In this document: in pieces, positions 47,886 to 58,689 of the stretch | Layout of the letters: the number at the start of each line of letters is the position of its first letter | How positions within the stretch are numbered: the stretch's first letter is position 1 | Origin: Metellina segmentata | Lineage: Eukaryota > Arthropoda > Arachnida > Araneae > Tetragnathidae | NCBI GenBank assembly: GCA_947359465.1 | Contig: OX375873.1 | Span: 138,381,916 to 138,445,915, forward strand | Length of the DNA stretch: 64,000 bases | Direction: 5' to 3' | Program-made: the position numbers and the translations under genes | Notes under the pieces: model-generated | Databases searched by the model: none | What the model saw: the letters and a program-made list of their open reading frames with translations, nothing else | What the model was told of the DNA's origin: nothing

Positions 47886-48590
47886 TAATATTTTTCACAA
47901 AACGTTTACGAGTTTTTTTTTGCCATTTGTGGAATTTTCGTTTTTTATAATTTTTTCCCGGAACATTTCTGACGTATCAGGTTGTATTATTTCTTGCTTT
48001 TTTCTTTTAAAAATATTTTTCTTTCCAAATAGCCTACTTTATTTAGTGTAATTGATAAGTTTTAGGGTATTCTTACCCAACATTCGCAGCTAAGTTTTTC
48101 TGCTGGTTCACAAATGTGATTAAACTTACTACTTTTTCGAAAATTTAAAAAATATATACTTTTTAAAACGTTTTTAAATGTGTGTACAAACTTTCATTTG
48201 CCGTTATAAAAACAAAAATATTTTTTAAAGAAAGAGTTTTGAAATAATTCTTTCCTTGGCGACTTAAGAAGTTCGCCGTTGCCAATGCTCATAAACGTAG
48301 ACTGTAGCTGTACCAGACGCGTCGTAACGTCCGTTATGTCTGGTATTTATGAAAGGCTCTGCAAATATATATGTTGTATCTACGTAATGTAAATTAGAAT
48401 AATAAACTGTTTGTGAGGGTAAAGAGAGTTTGTCGCTTGTTCGCACGCTTCAAGGAGGAATTCTCTGCACACGGTCACAGGATGTATTTAATGTGAGGGG
48501 GAGTGGTTGGAATATTAAGATCTGCTATTATTTTTGACACATAGCAGCCTCGTGAACAAAAAATACGATCACGTACGAAGGAGCAGTTAA

Positions 48591-48797
48591 CCTTCCAAAA
48601 AAGCTGCAACGAGATATCTCGTCCATACAGATCTAACCAATTTTGCTAATGACGGGATATCTCGTCTTTGGAAGAAAAAACTGACTCGATCAATTTCGTC
48701 ATCATAAAAAAATTAGCAATAATCTTTTTATGACGTATATTTTCTCGTCTATAAATATTTGGTCAGTTTTGCCAATGACACCTCTTCGAACAAGAGG
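48591..48797. mobile_element. TTAA-flanked MITE, complete copy
   Basis: It lies between TTAA at 48587-48590 and TTAA at 48798-48801. It starts CCTTCCAAAAAAGCTGCAAC and ends CTCTTCGAACAAGAGG. Inside are ACGAGATATCTCGTCC, TTTTGCTAATGACGGGATAT and a degenerate right half. Length (207 bp) agrees with the copy at 23741-23956 (216 bp). Confidence 0.8.
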
Positions 48798-48801
48798 TTA
48801 A

Positions 48802-51800
48802 ATAGCAGTAATTTACAGTTACTAGAAAATATTTAAATTGTGGTAAAAATTAATTAAGAATATTTAAAAAGAATTGCTGTTCTATATATTCTCTTCTGCT
48901 TAAGCTGAAAATACTCTTTATCACCACAGTTACAAAATTCAAAATTTAATAACACCGAAGGATAAACAGATAATCTATTTCGAAATCGTTTCGATTTAAA
49001 ACAACACTATTTTTCTTAAGAAACTTTGTTTCTGTGCTATCATGGTAATTTCCGTAGTGAAAAAAGTCTTAAAGTCTTTTCCCTGCCAGCTTCTATATGA
49101 AAAATGGAATAGAAAATGGATGATATTTTCTGACGCACACGAGTTTGATTCCTCAGGGATGCGAATGATTTATGCGAGTTTTATTCAACTATCTTTTGAC
49201 AGTTATCATTCGGGGAAGTCTGAGGAGTACACATTTAATTTTTGAACAGTAGTTAATTAAATTAAAAAAAAAAAGATGTACATAGGCTTTTATAGGAAAT
49301 CTGAACCTGAAAAGGCATTTAATGAAGATATATAGCGCAGAAAAACACTTCGAATTAATAAAAATATAAAATAAAAAAAATAATAAAAAATCTTTTCATT
49401 ACGGGAAAAAGCATTTATAAGAAAAAGCTTTGTACCAAACACTTGTCATGCATAAACATTTCCCTTCTTATTCATCTTAAATCCTTTAGAGAGAGTATTA
49501 CATCTACAATATTTTTTACAGGCTTTGTTCTATAGCCATCTCAGATTCTTGAACATTTTGCAAAAATGCTTTTATCTTGCTTTGATCGTCACATGTGAGA
49601 CGAGCTTTCTACTGTAACAGGAAGTGGACCTACAATTCTAGTGTTCGACTCACGACACTTTTTAATTCACTTCTTTAGTAACATTATATAGTTAACACTT
49701 CATGAGTAGTGTCGTTTTGTTTTTACCACAAAACACATTAATGACTGAATAACAACATCTTTATAAAGATTCCGTATATTCTTTTAACCTTTAGAAAGGT
49801 TCGATTGGTTCTTTCTTTGAAATAGAATATCTTCGAATAATTCTATCGGCCTATTCTGTAGACTAGAATCCTTTGCATTAATTTTATTGGGCCTTGCTTT
49901 AGAATAGAATCCTTTTAAACTATTCCATTGCTCCTTTCCTTAGAATAGAATTCATTGGAAAGATTCCATTGATCCTATCCTTACAATAAAATCCTGCGGC
50001 AAAATTCTAAGGTCAAGGAGGTAAAAAATTGGTTAGAAGTCATGCAGAAGACTGCGGGTTGCAAGGTGGAATTATGCATGCGAACCCCATCGAGGGTTGA
50101 AACTTATTCATATATGATGCATTTCAGTAGGATATTCATATTGTTTTAAGGAGATGTGTCTGAGTTGTAGAATATTATACATACTTTTGTTATAGTTTAC
50201 GAGGGTTGGTTAGTTGGGCTTTATGGCTCAAATGCCTTTTTATGGCCAAGCTCCATAGGTCCTAGAATCGCTCCATGCTGTTTTATGGATATATAATATA
50301 CAAATTGCAAGGTGGTGCAGCCTAATGCTAAAATACTGTTTATAATAATATACACTTTGTTCTCACTATTAGTCAAGATATCTTGTTTTATTTATTTCAA
50401 TTTTGTTCAATTTTTGCATAAACTAGGTACAAGCTGGAATCAGTATTTTAGTATAAGTGCACTCCTATATTGCTTTAAAATTTTAAATCCTCTGATATAA
50501 TACAAGGTGTGGTATATGGTATGTTGAAAGCAGCCCCTATTGTGTAAAACAATACAATAAACCTCAAATTTCATAGCCGATAAAGTAATGAGGATATCGG
50601 AAACAAAAACAGAAGGAAAAAAGCAATCCGACTCTTTTGTGGTCGATGTCTTTAAGAGCTCAATCGATTTGATTAGCAGGGATGGTAATTAAGGAATCCG
50701 GAAATGGCAGCGGCGGTTTGAAAACAAAAGAAAAAGCTTTCATTCCCTGGCAGCGGCGCAGCAAATACTCGGCAACCGAGTTAGTCTTCCATTTTTATGT
50801 TCCAGCTCTTTCTTTTAGTGTTCATTTCCCCTGGGTTTTTGAAATCAATGAACCCAGGGCTTTGTTTTGCATTCGGACGTTTGGTATGCCGTCAGTTGTT
50901 TTGAAGAAAGACCTTTGGAAATATTTCTGTTGGAAGGCTTATTCAGGAGAAAGGTTTATTTTTAGAACTCACTCAATACAAGATCTGCATAGGACACAAG
51001 TGCCATTCTCATTTGGGTTTTGTTTACCTTAGAAGTGATAAGGTTTTTAATTTAGAAGTACAGTGTGTTAAGCTTTTTTTTATAAATAGACGTAAATTAA
51101 GTTTTAACTTCGGTCTTTAGAAAAGTAGTAGGTATTTTATTAAATATGAATGAAGCTTACCATAGTGATAATCCGATAAATCACTAAAGCCCAAATAAAC
51201 AAATCCTGTTTAAACATTTCACCTTTTCACGATAGAGGTGCTGCTTCTCATGGCCGAGTTTAGGTAGGCGGTGGTAAGTAACGGTACTAAAAGAACTTAT
51301 CCCGTTGCCATACATGAACCCCTTGGGTACAGATTTATTTGAAAAGTAGTTAGGATTATCATCTACACACTAGTTACTGTTATATTTTCGTATAATTTCG
51401 TTTGATGAGGATGACTACAGTAGGAGAGAGACCGCACAACTTCTGATCTCCGCGTTCATTCCAAAAAAGAATATCTGATAACGCAGCCGAATAAATATTT
51501 CTATGTATGGAGTCAGATTAAATAAAGTGTATTTTTGTAGAGAACAATTGAATAATTTGATTCAAGGAGAATCTCGTAACACCAATTACACTCTTGCCAT
51601 GATCAAGAATGTACATGTTTAATTTTGTCCTAGTTTGAATGATGAATTAGACTCGTCATCCGTAACTTAGGCAAAGCATGTGCATGACGAGTCTCAGTCG
51701 TCAAATGTACCCAAGGGGTTAATATGACAGAAGATTGGTTGTCACATTCGTGACATGAGTGGAGATGAAAACGTTGTATGTAAGCTCATTGCTTTCAGTA

Positions 51801-51950
51801 GGTAGTTGAACTCCCAATTGTGAAATGCGGGTCAGCTATCAGTAGCATTATGTGGATGCGCCCGCTGTTCTAGTATGTAGGAGAGCTCACTGTTTCAGCA
51901 TGCAGAGGAACTCACTGTTGCAGTTTACAGGATTGTACACGTAAATAAGT
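48802..51950. other. Intron, no gene seen apart from a short tandem array
   Basis: Part of the intron 43018-52767. Open frames at 49042-49245 and 50682-51032 have no recognised domain and no splice signals in agreement with Cav3. A fragment of the GGTTTTATGGCGCAAGG repeat lies near 50214. The stretch 50800-50870 contains an inverted CCCTGGGTTTTTG/GAACCCAGGGC pair. Confidence 0.55.
49785..50010. repeat. Tandem array, four units of ~55 bp
   Basis: The unit approximates AGAATAGAATCCTTT, a short A/T spacer, TATTCCATTGG and TCCTTTCCTT. Starts lie near 49795, 49855, 49905 and 49945, with a partial fifth. No coding content. Confidence 0.8.
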
Positions 51951-51951
51951 G

Positions 51952-52215
51952 AGTAGGTATTTTTGTAATTTTAATTAACGTCGTACTAGAGAAACACCAC
52001 GTAATTTTGAGCCACGGTCAAATGTCGAGGAAGCACCTCAGTTGGCATACTACTCTCCAAACGTCCCCACCACGCTAACGTGACTACATTTGAGGTCACG
52101 ACCGATTTAACGTGCTCCAGTCTCCTTTGTTCACGACGGTCTTTGGCTGGATTCGAATTCGTAACCCTTCGGTTGCTAATCCGATGCTCTTCTAAACCGT
52201 ACAACATCGGCCCTC
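51952..52215 (-). mobile_element. tRNA-derived SINE, near full length
   Basis: The tail GTAATTTTAATTAACGTCGT and ACTAGAGAAACACC is followed by body words (AATTTTGAGCCACGGTC, GGCATACTACTCTCC, GATTTAACGTGCTCC) and the head with the B box inverse GGATTCGAATTCG and GGTTGCTAATCCGATGC, up to about 52215. The central GGGCTATTGACGACGG part is deleted. Confidence 0.85.
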
Positions 52216-52462
52216 AGTAAATAAGTGAGATCACTGTTACTTGATGGGTGAGCTTGGGTCTTTGTTGTGTAGAATGAACAGATCAGCATTGAGTTGTAGT
52301 ACGTGACTGAGGTTACTGAGGCAGAAAGTGAGTGTTGTGAAATCGTTACATTGCTTTAAGTGTATCAGCTGTGTTGAATTAAGCAGAACAGCTCTATTGC
52401 ATTTTGTGGATAAGCTGATTGCTGAAGTAAGATTCGTTCTATGGGTTCAAATAATTTGAGGG

Positions 52463-52745
52463 TTGGTAGTGGAATAGACGTCGCATTGCAGAAACACAAC
52501 GGGCTAGTGGCCGGAAACAAACCCGAAGGGAAAGATCCGAGGAGAAAACCACGTCAAGGTGAACCACGGTCAAATGCCGAGGTCACACGTGAACTGGCAC
52601 ACCACCTCTTCGAACTTCCACTCCACGCCAACGTGAGGACATTTGAGGCGACGACAGATTCAACGTGACTCCACTTACATCTTTGGTCGGATTCGAACTC
52701 GCAACCCTCCGGCTGCTAATCCCCAACCCGACTACCCGTCGAAGG
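52463..52745 (-). mobile_element. tRNA-derived SINE ending next to a Cav3 splice donor
   Basis: Body words GGAATAGACGTCGCATTGCA, GAAACACAACGGGCTAGTGG, GAAGGGAAAGATCCGAGG and CACGTCAAGGTGAACC are followed by the head with GGATTCGAACTCG and CTCCGGCTGCTAATCC. The head reaches about 52745, that is, about 22 bp from the last base of the domain II S1 exon (52768). The SINE is in the same orientation as the gene. Confidence 0.85.
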
Positions 52746-52767
52746 GGTTTGGGGGAGTGTCACCCAC

Positions 52768-53048
52768 CTGGTTGTGGTACTCGATGCCCATGCTCAGTGT
52801 GTTGACGAGGATGGCCGTCAAGATCCCCCTCTGAAAATACCGATGATCGACGAGTTGCTTGAGCTTCGCCTGCTTCGGCTTCCACCAACTGCAGCACACA
52901 GAGCTCTTGTACCTCTCCAGGAAGGAGAAGTCGTCTAGGTCGCTCTCCTCCTCATCTCCGTGGCTCCACTCCTCTCCGAGGGAGGAGAGCTCCTTCTCGT
53001 GCTCCGGATAATAGAAGATGAGAGTGGGCGCAGACATGTGCTTCTCTC
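52768..53048 (-). CDS. Ca-alpha1T: Cav3 exon: end of I-II linker and domain II S1 (281 bp)
   Basis: The acceptor TTTCTTCTTTTAG and donor AACCAG|GTGGGT bound two completing bases plus 93 codons (phase 1 in, 0 out). The first two thirds are cytoplasmic linker: [17 protein letters not shown], an acidic run ([13 protein letters not shown]) and a basic, Cys/Trp-containing stretch ([18 protein letters not shown]). The S1 start follows: [19 protein letters not shown] and SMGIEYHNQ. The last phrase closely matches vertebrate T-type domain II S1 (GIEYHEQ). This is the most upstream exon found; the preceding exon, ending in phase 1, is not in the window, so the intron upstream is longer than 10.9 kb. 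Confidence 0.95.
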
Positions 53049-53099
53049 CTAAAAGAAGAAACACTTTTCAACACAGACTCATCAAATAGACGGAGCATG

Positions 53100-53700
53100 T
53101 GCCCCCTCACTTTATGTTTTTTTAAGACCCGCCCGCCAGAGGCTTAGAGCACTTTTTATGACCCGGGGAGGAGGGCCTCCACTGAGGCATGCCACATTTA
53201 TTAAAACTCAATTCATTAGGTGTACAAGTCGGCAACAGACCAGAATAAAAACCGTAACAACTGCACAACGCCGGAACTTTAAAGTAAATTCTGCTAAAAT
53301 ATAAAAACCGGAATATACCATCGGTCTGAAAAGGCATGCCAGAAAGAAACAAAAAATAAACATTAAAATAGGTAAAATATTTAACAACCTAAAAAGTTAA
53401 AAATTAAGGCTTTAAAATTGGCCTAGACTTAGTCCCAGGCCCTACATTATCAGAGAGCAAGGAATCCTTAAACAGCGGGAGGGAGAGTGAGTCCGCAGCC
53501 ACCAGCACACACTGTCTCAGTCTGTATAGACTCCGCGAGTTACTAAGGGCCTTTTTCAGCCTCTCGGGTTTATTTGAGTCCGAAGGCCTGGTGATGTGGA
53601 AGTTCTTTGTGCGCGGGCAGCCGAAGAGGTAATGGTCGGCGTCACCCACACCGCCACACAGAGTTCACCATCTCTTAATCAAAATCTACATAGATATGCA
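53100..53700 (-). pseudogene. 3' end of a non-LTR retrotransposon (C-terminal zinc-knuckle region and 3' UTR)
   Basis: On the minus strand, LCGGVGDADHYLFGCPRTKN at about 53675-53610 fits the Cys-x-x-...-His-x-x-x-x-Cys signature that ends many LINE ORF2 proteins. It is followed by a loose helix-rich tail to a stop at 53404. GC-rich 3' sequence with AATAAATGTGGCATGCCTC and GGAGGCCCTCCTCCCC follows down to about 53110. A stop sits just before LCGG, so the frame is broken. Clade is not clear. Confidence 0.6.
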
Positions 53701-54021
53701 ATAAACGGGTCATGGACCGTCCAGAAGAAAATCATGTGCCGATCTTCTTCTTGACGGGCCATGGCCCTCACTTAATTTGGGCTGAGGGTTGATTGGCTGG
53801 CTGATTTGGGTTTTATGGCGCAAGGCCCGATAGCGCCTTGCGCCAGAACAATAAAACCAGACAATAAAATTTATGAAATAAAATTTATGGCAACCAGAAC
53901 AGTAAATTTTTTTTTGAAAAGTCTAAAAATTTGTAAGCACAAGACTAAGGAACACACAAAAATTGTCAAAGCTAGATGTTCAGTCTCTGTATAGCCACTA
54001 GATGGCGATAGTGTATTTTGA

Positions 54022-54785
54022 TTTGAGGTAAAGTAAGGTATGGTAATTTTAACGTCGTACTAGAGCAACACAACGAGGTATTAACGACGGTCAGGGATCA
54101 ATCCCCTAAGTAAAACATTCGAGGACAACACCACGTCATTTTGAACCACGGCCAGATGACGAGGCAACACCTGAGCTGGCACCCCACTCTCCAAACGTCC
54201 ACAACAATCCATCGGGAGTAGTTTCGGCCACGATAGATTTAGGCCCAGTGCACAGATTTGGTTTTTTAATATGCGGCAGCGCAGGTGCGGTCTGAGATAC
54301 ATTACATCCAATGAAGTAGTGCACACATGCTTCCGGCGCCGTTGCAGCCAGCGACGCACGTTCAACGTGCGTGCAATTTGTACCGTAGTTCCCACGGCGC
54401 CGCACACGCTTCTCCGGTCTCAAGTACCTTGTTTTCATAAATAAATTGAATCGAAATAATAAATAATTAATTAATGGTTGTATCCAGTAACGTCTATTTT
54501 TGGTTTAAAAATATACTTTCGTACACCAAGTTAGCGAAATAAACACGTTTTCTACGATATAATATCCATCGCATACGGCATGAAATGAGTACTTGCGTCA
54601 TTTTACGGTTATGTGTGCATAGCTGGGCTTCTGTGCCGCAGCGGCGCCGCACGTTGAAAAATCGGATGTGTGCACCGAGCCTTAAGGTGCACCAGCCGCC
54701 TCTACACCATACGCTTACAAGTACTCATGCACTGACCGGATTCGAACCAGGAGCCTTCCTATCTAGAGGGTAACCAGACCGATGG
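54022..54785 (-). mobile_element. tRNA-derived SINE split by a MITE
   Basis: The tail half (GGTATGGTAATTTTAACGTC, ACTAGAGCAACACAACGAGG, GGATCAATCCCC, CACCACGTCATTTTGAACC, GGCACCCCACTCTCC) runs to 54241. The head half (AAGGTGCACCAGCCGCC, CTGACCGGATTCGAACCAGG) resumes at 54682 and ends about 54785. Compared with the intact copy at 9398-9745 the break falls inside GATTTAAGGTG, with TTA duplicated. Confidence 0.85.
54242..54681. mobile_element. PIF/Harbinger-type MITE (440 bp) inserted in the SINE
   Basis: It starts GGCCCAGTGCACAGATTTGG and ends with the inverse, CGGATGTGTGCACCGAGCC. The inverted arms extend about 40 bp with mismatches (TTTTTTAATATGCGGC against GCCGCACGTTGAAAAA). Flanking TTA at 54239-54241 and 54682-54684 is the target duplication, proved by the uninterrupted SINE copy. 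GGC-starting ends with TTA/TAA duplications are the Harbinger signature. Both ends are GC-rich with GGCGCC palindromes and the middle is AT-rich. No transposase is encoded. Confidence 0.85.
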
Positions 54786-55138
54786 GTCGGCTATTATGAT
54801 TTGAATGATGAACCAATGAAAATTTGGATTCTTGTTAGAATAAGACATATTTAGAATGCAGTGAAAAGCGGATGATTCGTGATGCCTTTTGTGTTCGCAA
54901 GGCGCACTGATAGAGACTAGTCACACTTTTTTACTAAATCGAAATCGATGAACCCAACTTGATTGCTACGCAGAATTCAGTGAGTTAAAATATACTCATT
55001 ATTTAGATACACATTACCCTGATCCAAATCCAAATAGAATTTGTAATATTTACTTGTGTATTTGTCAATATCTGTATTAGTTTTGTCCATTGTTAAATTG
55101 TCAATTTTTCGGGTTTTAAGTATAATAATGTTAAAGAA

Positions 55139-55610
55139 CACTGTATAGGGACAAAAGCATTTGGACACTGCATGTTTACCAGAAAAAGTAAGCCCTTAAT
55201 TTGTTTGTATTACTGCTGCAACAACTCGAGGCATACTTTCCACAAGTTCTTTGTAAATTTGAGCAGGAATAGCTCGCCATGCCTCCTGCGAGAAGAGATT
55301 GTTGTGAAGATGGGCGTGCGGCGGTGTCGTACTCGTCGCTCCAATTGGTCCCACAAATGCTCGATCGGATTGAGATCGGGGCTCTGAATTGGCCAGTCAA
55401 GCAAATTCACCTCACTTTCAGAAAACCAGTCCAGTACACTTTTTGCAGTATGACACGGAGCTCGATTCTGTTGGAAATAACAACTACCCTCGCCGTAGTA
55501 TTGCCATAGTGTAGGCAAGGCTGAATTATCCAAAACGTCAAGGTACACGTCAGCGTTCATGGTACCAGGTACATAAAGCAATTGTTTTTTTGCCAAACCT
55601 TTTTAAATAC
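55139..55610 (-). pseudogene. Tc1-like transposase, C-terminal half with 3' terminal repeat
   Basis: An unbroken minus-strand frame at 55596-55210 encodes the catalytic end of a Tc1 transposase: VPGTMNADVYLDVLDN, YFQQNRAPCHTAKSVLDWF and NLLDWPIQSPDLNPIEHLWD then QLERRVRHRR. The Asp in the usual QQDNAPCH phrase is replaced (QQNRAPCH), which removes the second catalytic residue. Beyond the stop, ACTGTATAGGGACAAAAGCA followed by TTTGGACACT at about 55141-55170 looks like the terminal repeat. The 5' half is missing. Confidence 0.9.
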
Positions 55611-55838
55611 AAACCTTGACTATTTAAAGGTTGGTTCGTTCGGGTTTTAAGGCGGATGGTTCAATAACGAACAAGTTGCTCCAAAGCACAAGACCAGATA
55701 TTATACAAAAAAGATTGCAAAACATCAAGTAATCAAATAAAAATGAGACTGATTCATATAGAACGAATTTTCAAGTAATGTACTACTGTAGCAGAACACC
55801 AGTGTTTTCTTCTGTCCTCCCCAATCTGAACTGTTTAT

Positions 55839-56085
55839 GAACGCATGCTCCCCGTTTGAAAGTGCTAGCGTCTGATTCTGTTCCGTTTGAAAGCGAGAGC
55901 GTCATTAATATTTAGAAACGAGAGTGCAGTCGTTCTGTAGTTCGTTTGGAGATATGTACTGTTTTGTTTCTCATCTGCAAATAAATGCTGAAAATGCTGT
56001 GTCTCATCCTGAGATTTGATTTTTTATATAGCTGGCCTAGCTTTTTTTATAAGTTACTATAAAAGACTGGAGCCCAACGTGGGGC
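55839..56085 (+). mobile_element. LTR-retroelement remnant: LTR end and tRNA-Lys primer site
   Basis: TGGAGCCCAACGTGGGGC at 56068-56085 differs at one position from the primer-binding site complementary to the 3' end of insect-type tRNA-Lys used by many Ty3/Gypsy elements. Upstream is an AATAAA at 55980-55985 and T-rich sequence, as in an LTR, with a repeated GTTTGAAAG-CGAGAGCGTC phrase around 55855-55905. The LTR start is not defined and no second LTR was found. An open frame downstream (56180-56584, 134 codons, basic) is where gag would begin but has no recognisable gag motif. The region 56600-57419 shows nothing else. Confidence 0.5.
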
Positions 56086-57419
56086 GTGATAAGTTTGCTA
56101 TGCTATACTTTCTAAATATGTATTATATTGGTGTTTTTCTAACAAAACTTTGTTTGGGACAGACTGAAAGTGAATTTGTTTGTACACATTACAGCACGGA
56201 AATACAGCGAAACCCAATGAGATGTTTTCTACTACGAGTATCTTCTTCATAATGGCAGACCGATTCCAAACAAATTTAAAAGTATTAAACAAGTTAGAAA
56301 TGATTCCTTCAGTGTGGCTGAGGATAACAAATGGTATCAGACCAAACTATTCTGATGTATGCTACAACAATGAGAAGGGAGCATTTTTTGAGAAGACAAA
56401 AAAGAAGGGTAATAACTATTTACCGAAACACAATGGACGGATATTAAAAGAGCCTCAAAAAGACTACACTACACAAGAGTATCGTTGGAGGATCCAAAGA
56501 AGCAGAGTATCACTAGAGGACATCGAATGCACCCGGCGAAAGTCTGCAACCTGGCAGGAAAGAAGTGCTTTCAAAATAAATTAACTACAAACTGTTCCCC
56601 CAAAAATCAAGTAAACCTTTTCACGCTACTTTAAACGTGGCACAATTAATTAATTGAGAAACGAGGTTAAAAGAATTTTCTGTTTGGAGACTTGGCTTTT
56701 TTTAGCACCGTGCCAGACCTCGAAGTGTCTCGGGGGCTGGGGAGGTGGAATGGACAAGAAATAATACAGCCTTTATAACTGTAAGCCGAAAGGGTTAATC
56801 TTAAGTATTCTGACAAGCTCCCCGCAAATCTTAGAAAGAAGAGGCACTACCTATTTAAGGAGATTATGTATTTTAATTAGAATTCGGAGATGGGATCTTG
56901 ATGTGGAGATTTAATTAGCTTTCCTTTTCATTTAATCTTCCCGACTAGAATTGAATCTCGTGCCACATTTTTATGTTTGTTCAAGCGTTTGTTATCTTAC
57001 GGTTGGAATGTTTTCGACCATGCCAGAACCCTTAGACAAACATTTTCTGGGTGGGCATGTGACAGAGAGGACTTCATTTGGTATTGAAATGAAAACAATA
57101 GAGTCGTTAATGCTCATATTTCGATAATCGAATCCCCGATAAAGCTCATGATAATCATTTTAAGGGATTGGGAATGCTGGTTTGTTAAAGTACTATCAAA
57201 ATTGATTTATATTTTTCTTGAATATGTTAATCACTCTTAGGCGGCTCTCAAGTGTTTTTGGAAAACAGCATTTGAAAAGGTAGGTTCAAAGGGTGTGAAC
57301 ATGCTTTACGTGATTGGGCAATTCATTTTAGACATTCGTCTAATTGGACAGCTTGTTTAAATTAAAAGTTGAATTGTTTCCACCAATAGATGCGATTTAT
57401 TTTAGTCATATGTGTTGGG

Positions 57420-58285
57420 GATCTTAATGGTCCTATGCTTTGAAATTGGTTAATATATAAAGTCGATGCGATTAAAAGTTGGTCATACAAATTACGGAAC
57501 TTTTAGATCGTAATTTCCGATACAAAGCTAAGCTTTCATATCTCTAGCTCAGTACTAATACTTTTAAAATTTGAAAATACTACGTGAAAGCTTAGAATGC
57601 ACTCTTTCTTATGGTACAATTATTTTTCAAATTGGTTCATAATTAAATTCGATGCGATGAAAAGTATAATTTCGTGATAGTGTACAAATTGTTAATCGCG
57701 CAGGTCAAACGTAAGGTTGCATTTCTAATTAACGGTATATCTCCAGATATAAATATCCCCAGATATAAAATGTATCGTAGCAACAATTACCATAACAAAG
57801 ATTTTTTTAAATTTGTCTGATGAAACTCGCTGTGACGTCTGGCCCGGAGTCCAAAAGTCTGAACTCGCTTTTTCCGCTCGATCATCATACAGTTTCCAGA
57901 GAAAGTACAGATAATAAAATTACAAGATTACATAGTTTATTCAAAATTGTACCGGGAACAAGATGAAGAAGGTTTTTTACTGATGCGGTTATTAGTTTAG
58001 GGTGCATTAAGTGTTAAAGTAAAAAAAAAAAGCGAAATCACTTACGAAAGGAGTGTTGGTTTCCGAGTGTTAGCGAGCAGGGACCGAAGCCCTAGCTGTG
58101 TCGTCATGGACCGGAAAGTAAAATTAGAATTATACGAATGATTAAGATAATTTAGCCGTCGCAGGAGATTGACTCTGCGAAAGTAGTGTTGGTTTGCGAA
58201 GAGAACAAAATGGTATCTGCAAAAGGAGTGTTGGTTTGCGAAGCAATCCCCGGGGGTTGGCGAGAAAGGGGGCGGAGCCCCCTAG
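57420..58285 (+). mobile_element. Helitron relative, 3' end intact, 5' end not found
   Basis: The right end AAAGGGGGCGGAGCCCCCTAG at 58265-58285 is the same hairpin-plus-CTAG terminus as the Helitron at 46344-47885, again followed by T. Before it are GTGTTGGTTTGCGAAGCAA, TCCCCGGGGGTTGGCGAG and inverse-oriented versions of the ~190-bp unit (AAGTCGATGCGATTAAAAGT, TCTTATGGTACAATTATTTT) near 57470-57660. No coding is present. Confidence 0.75.
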
Positions 58286-58689
58286 TAAATAAAAAATTCA
58301 ATTATTAAAATTTAAGCTGAACTATAAATTATCTAAAGAAAACAAACGGGGGGGGTATCTAATATTCCCCAAGATGTTTTAAATTACAATGTAGTCAGCA
58401 ATAGATATCATAAAAATATAAAAAAGGCAGAACAGGAAAATGAAAACTTAGTCTTACATCTTCCACTCAAAAGACTGAATTCCAGTAAGTTTTATGTAGG
58501 AATCTGAAAAACAGACATTAATTTTCAAGTTAATTATAGTTCCTAATACATTGTCTGTATTATTTTTTATTGACAATATCTGCCAAGAACACATGAGTTG
58601 AATTGTATTCTTACGCATTTTAGTTGTCTTTATATGTAGGTAGGTATTTGAAAATCGTCGTACAAAAGCAGAACAACGGACTACTGGCT

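Larger units (their letters stand above)
45294..48314 (+). mobile_element. Long-TIR DNA transposon (outer copy) carrying two later insertions
   Basis: The left arm starts GGTACAACTACACTCTACGT and the right end is the inverse, ACGTAGACTGTAGCTGTACC. Flanks AGAGGCGT (45286-45293) and AGACGCGT (48315-48322) form an 8-bp duplication with one mismatch. Inside lie a second copy of the same family (45476-46278) and a Helitron (46344-47885). Removing both leaves about 680 bp, close to the 803 bp of the inner copy. It contains no transposase. The 8-bp duplication fits hAT, P or Merlin groups; GG termini would favour Merlin, but I cannot assign it. Confidence 0.82.
3244..53048 (-). other. Ca-alpha1T: Partial gene: T-type (Cav3) voltage-gated calcium channel alpha-1 subunit, domain II and II-III linker
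   Basis: Eleven minus-strand exons together encode the last part of the I-II linker, all six segments of domain II and a long II-III linker. Every junction was checked for splice-site sequence and phase: 52768|43017 (0), 42866|36854 (2), 36669|28594 or 23416 (2), 28480 or 23260|18173 (0), 18018|17009 (0), 16913|13833 (1), 13616|11910 (0), 11755|5103 (0), 4934|3661 (2), and 3244 ends in phase 0. The spliced coding length seen is 1949 or 1991 nt depending on the turret exon. Cav3 channels open at low voltage and drive pacemaking and burst firing in the plasma membrane of neurons and muscle. T-type identity rests on the domain II wording ([31 protein letters not shown]). The exact paralogue name is by orthology and was not tested by search. 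Confidence 0.95.
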
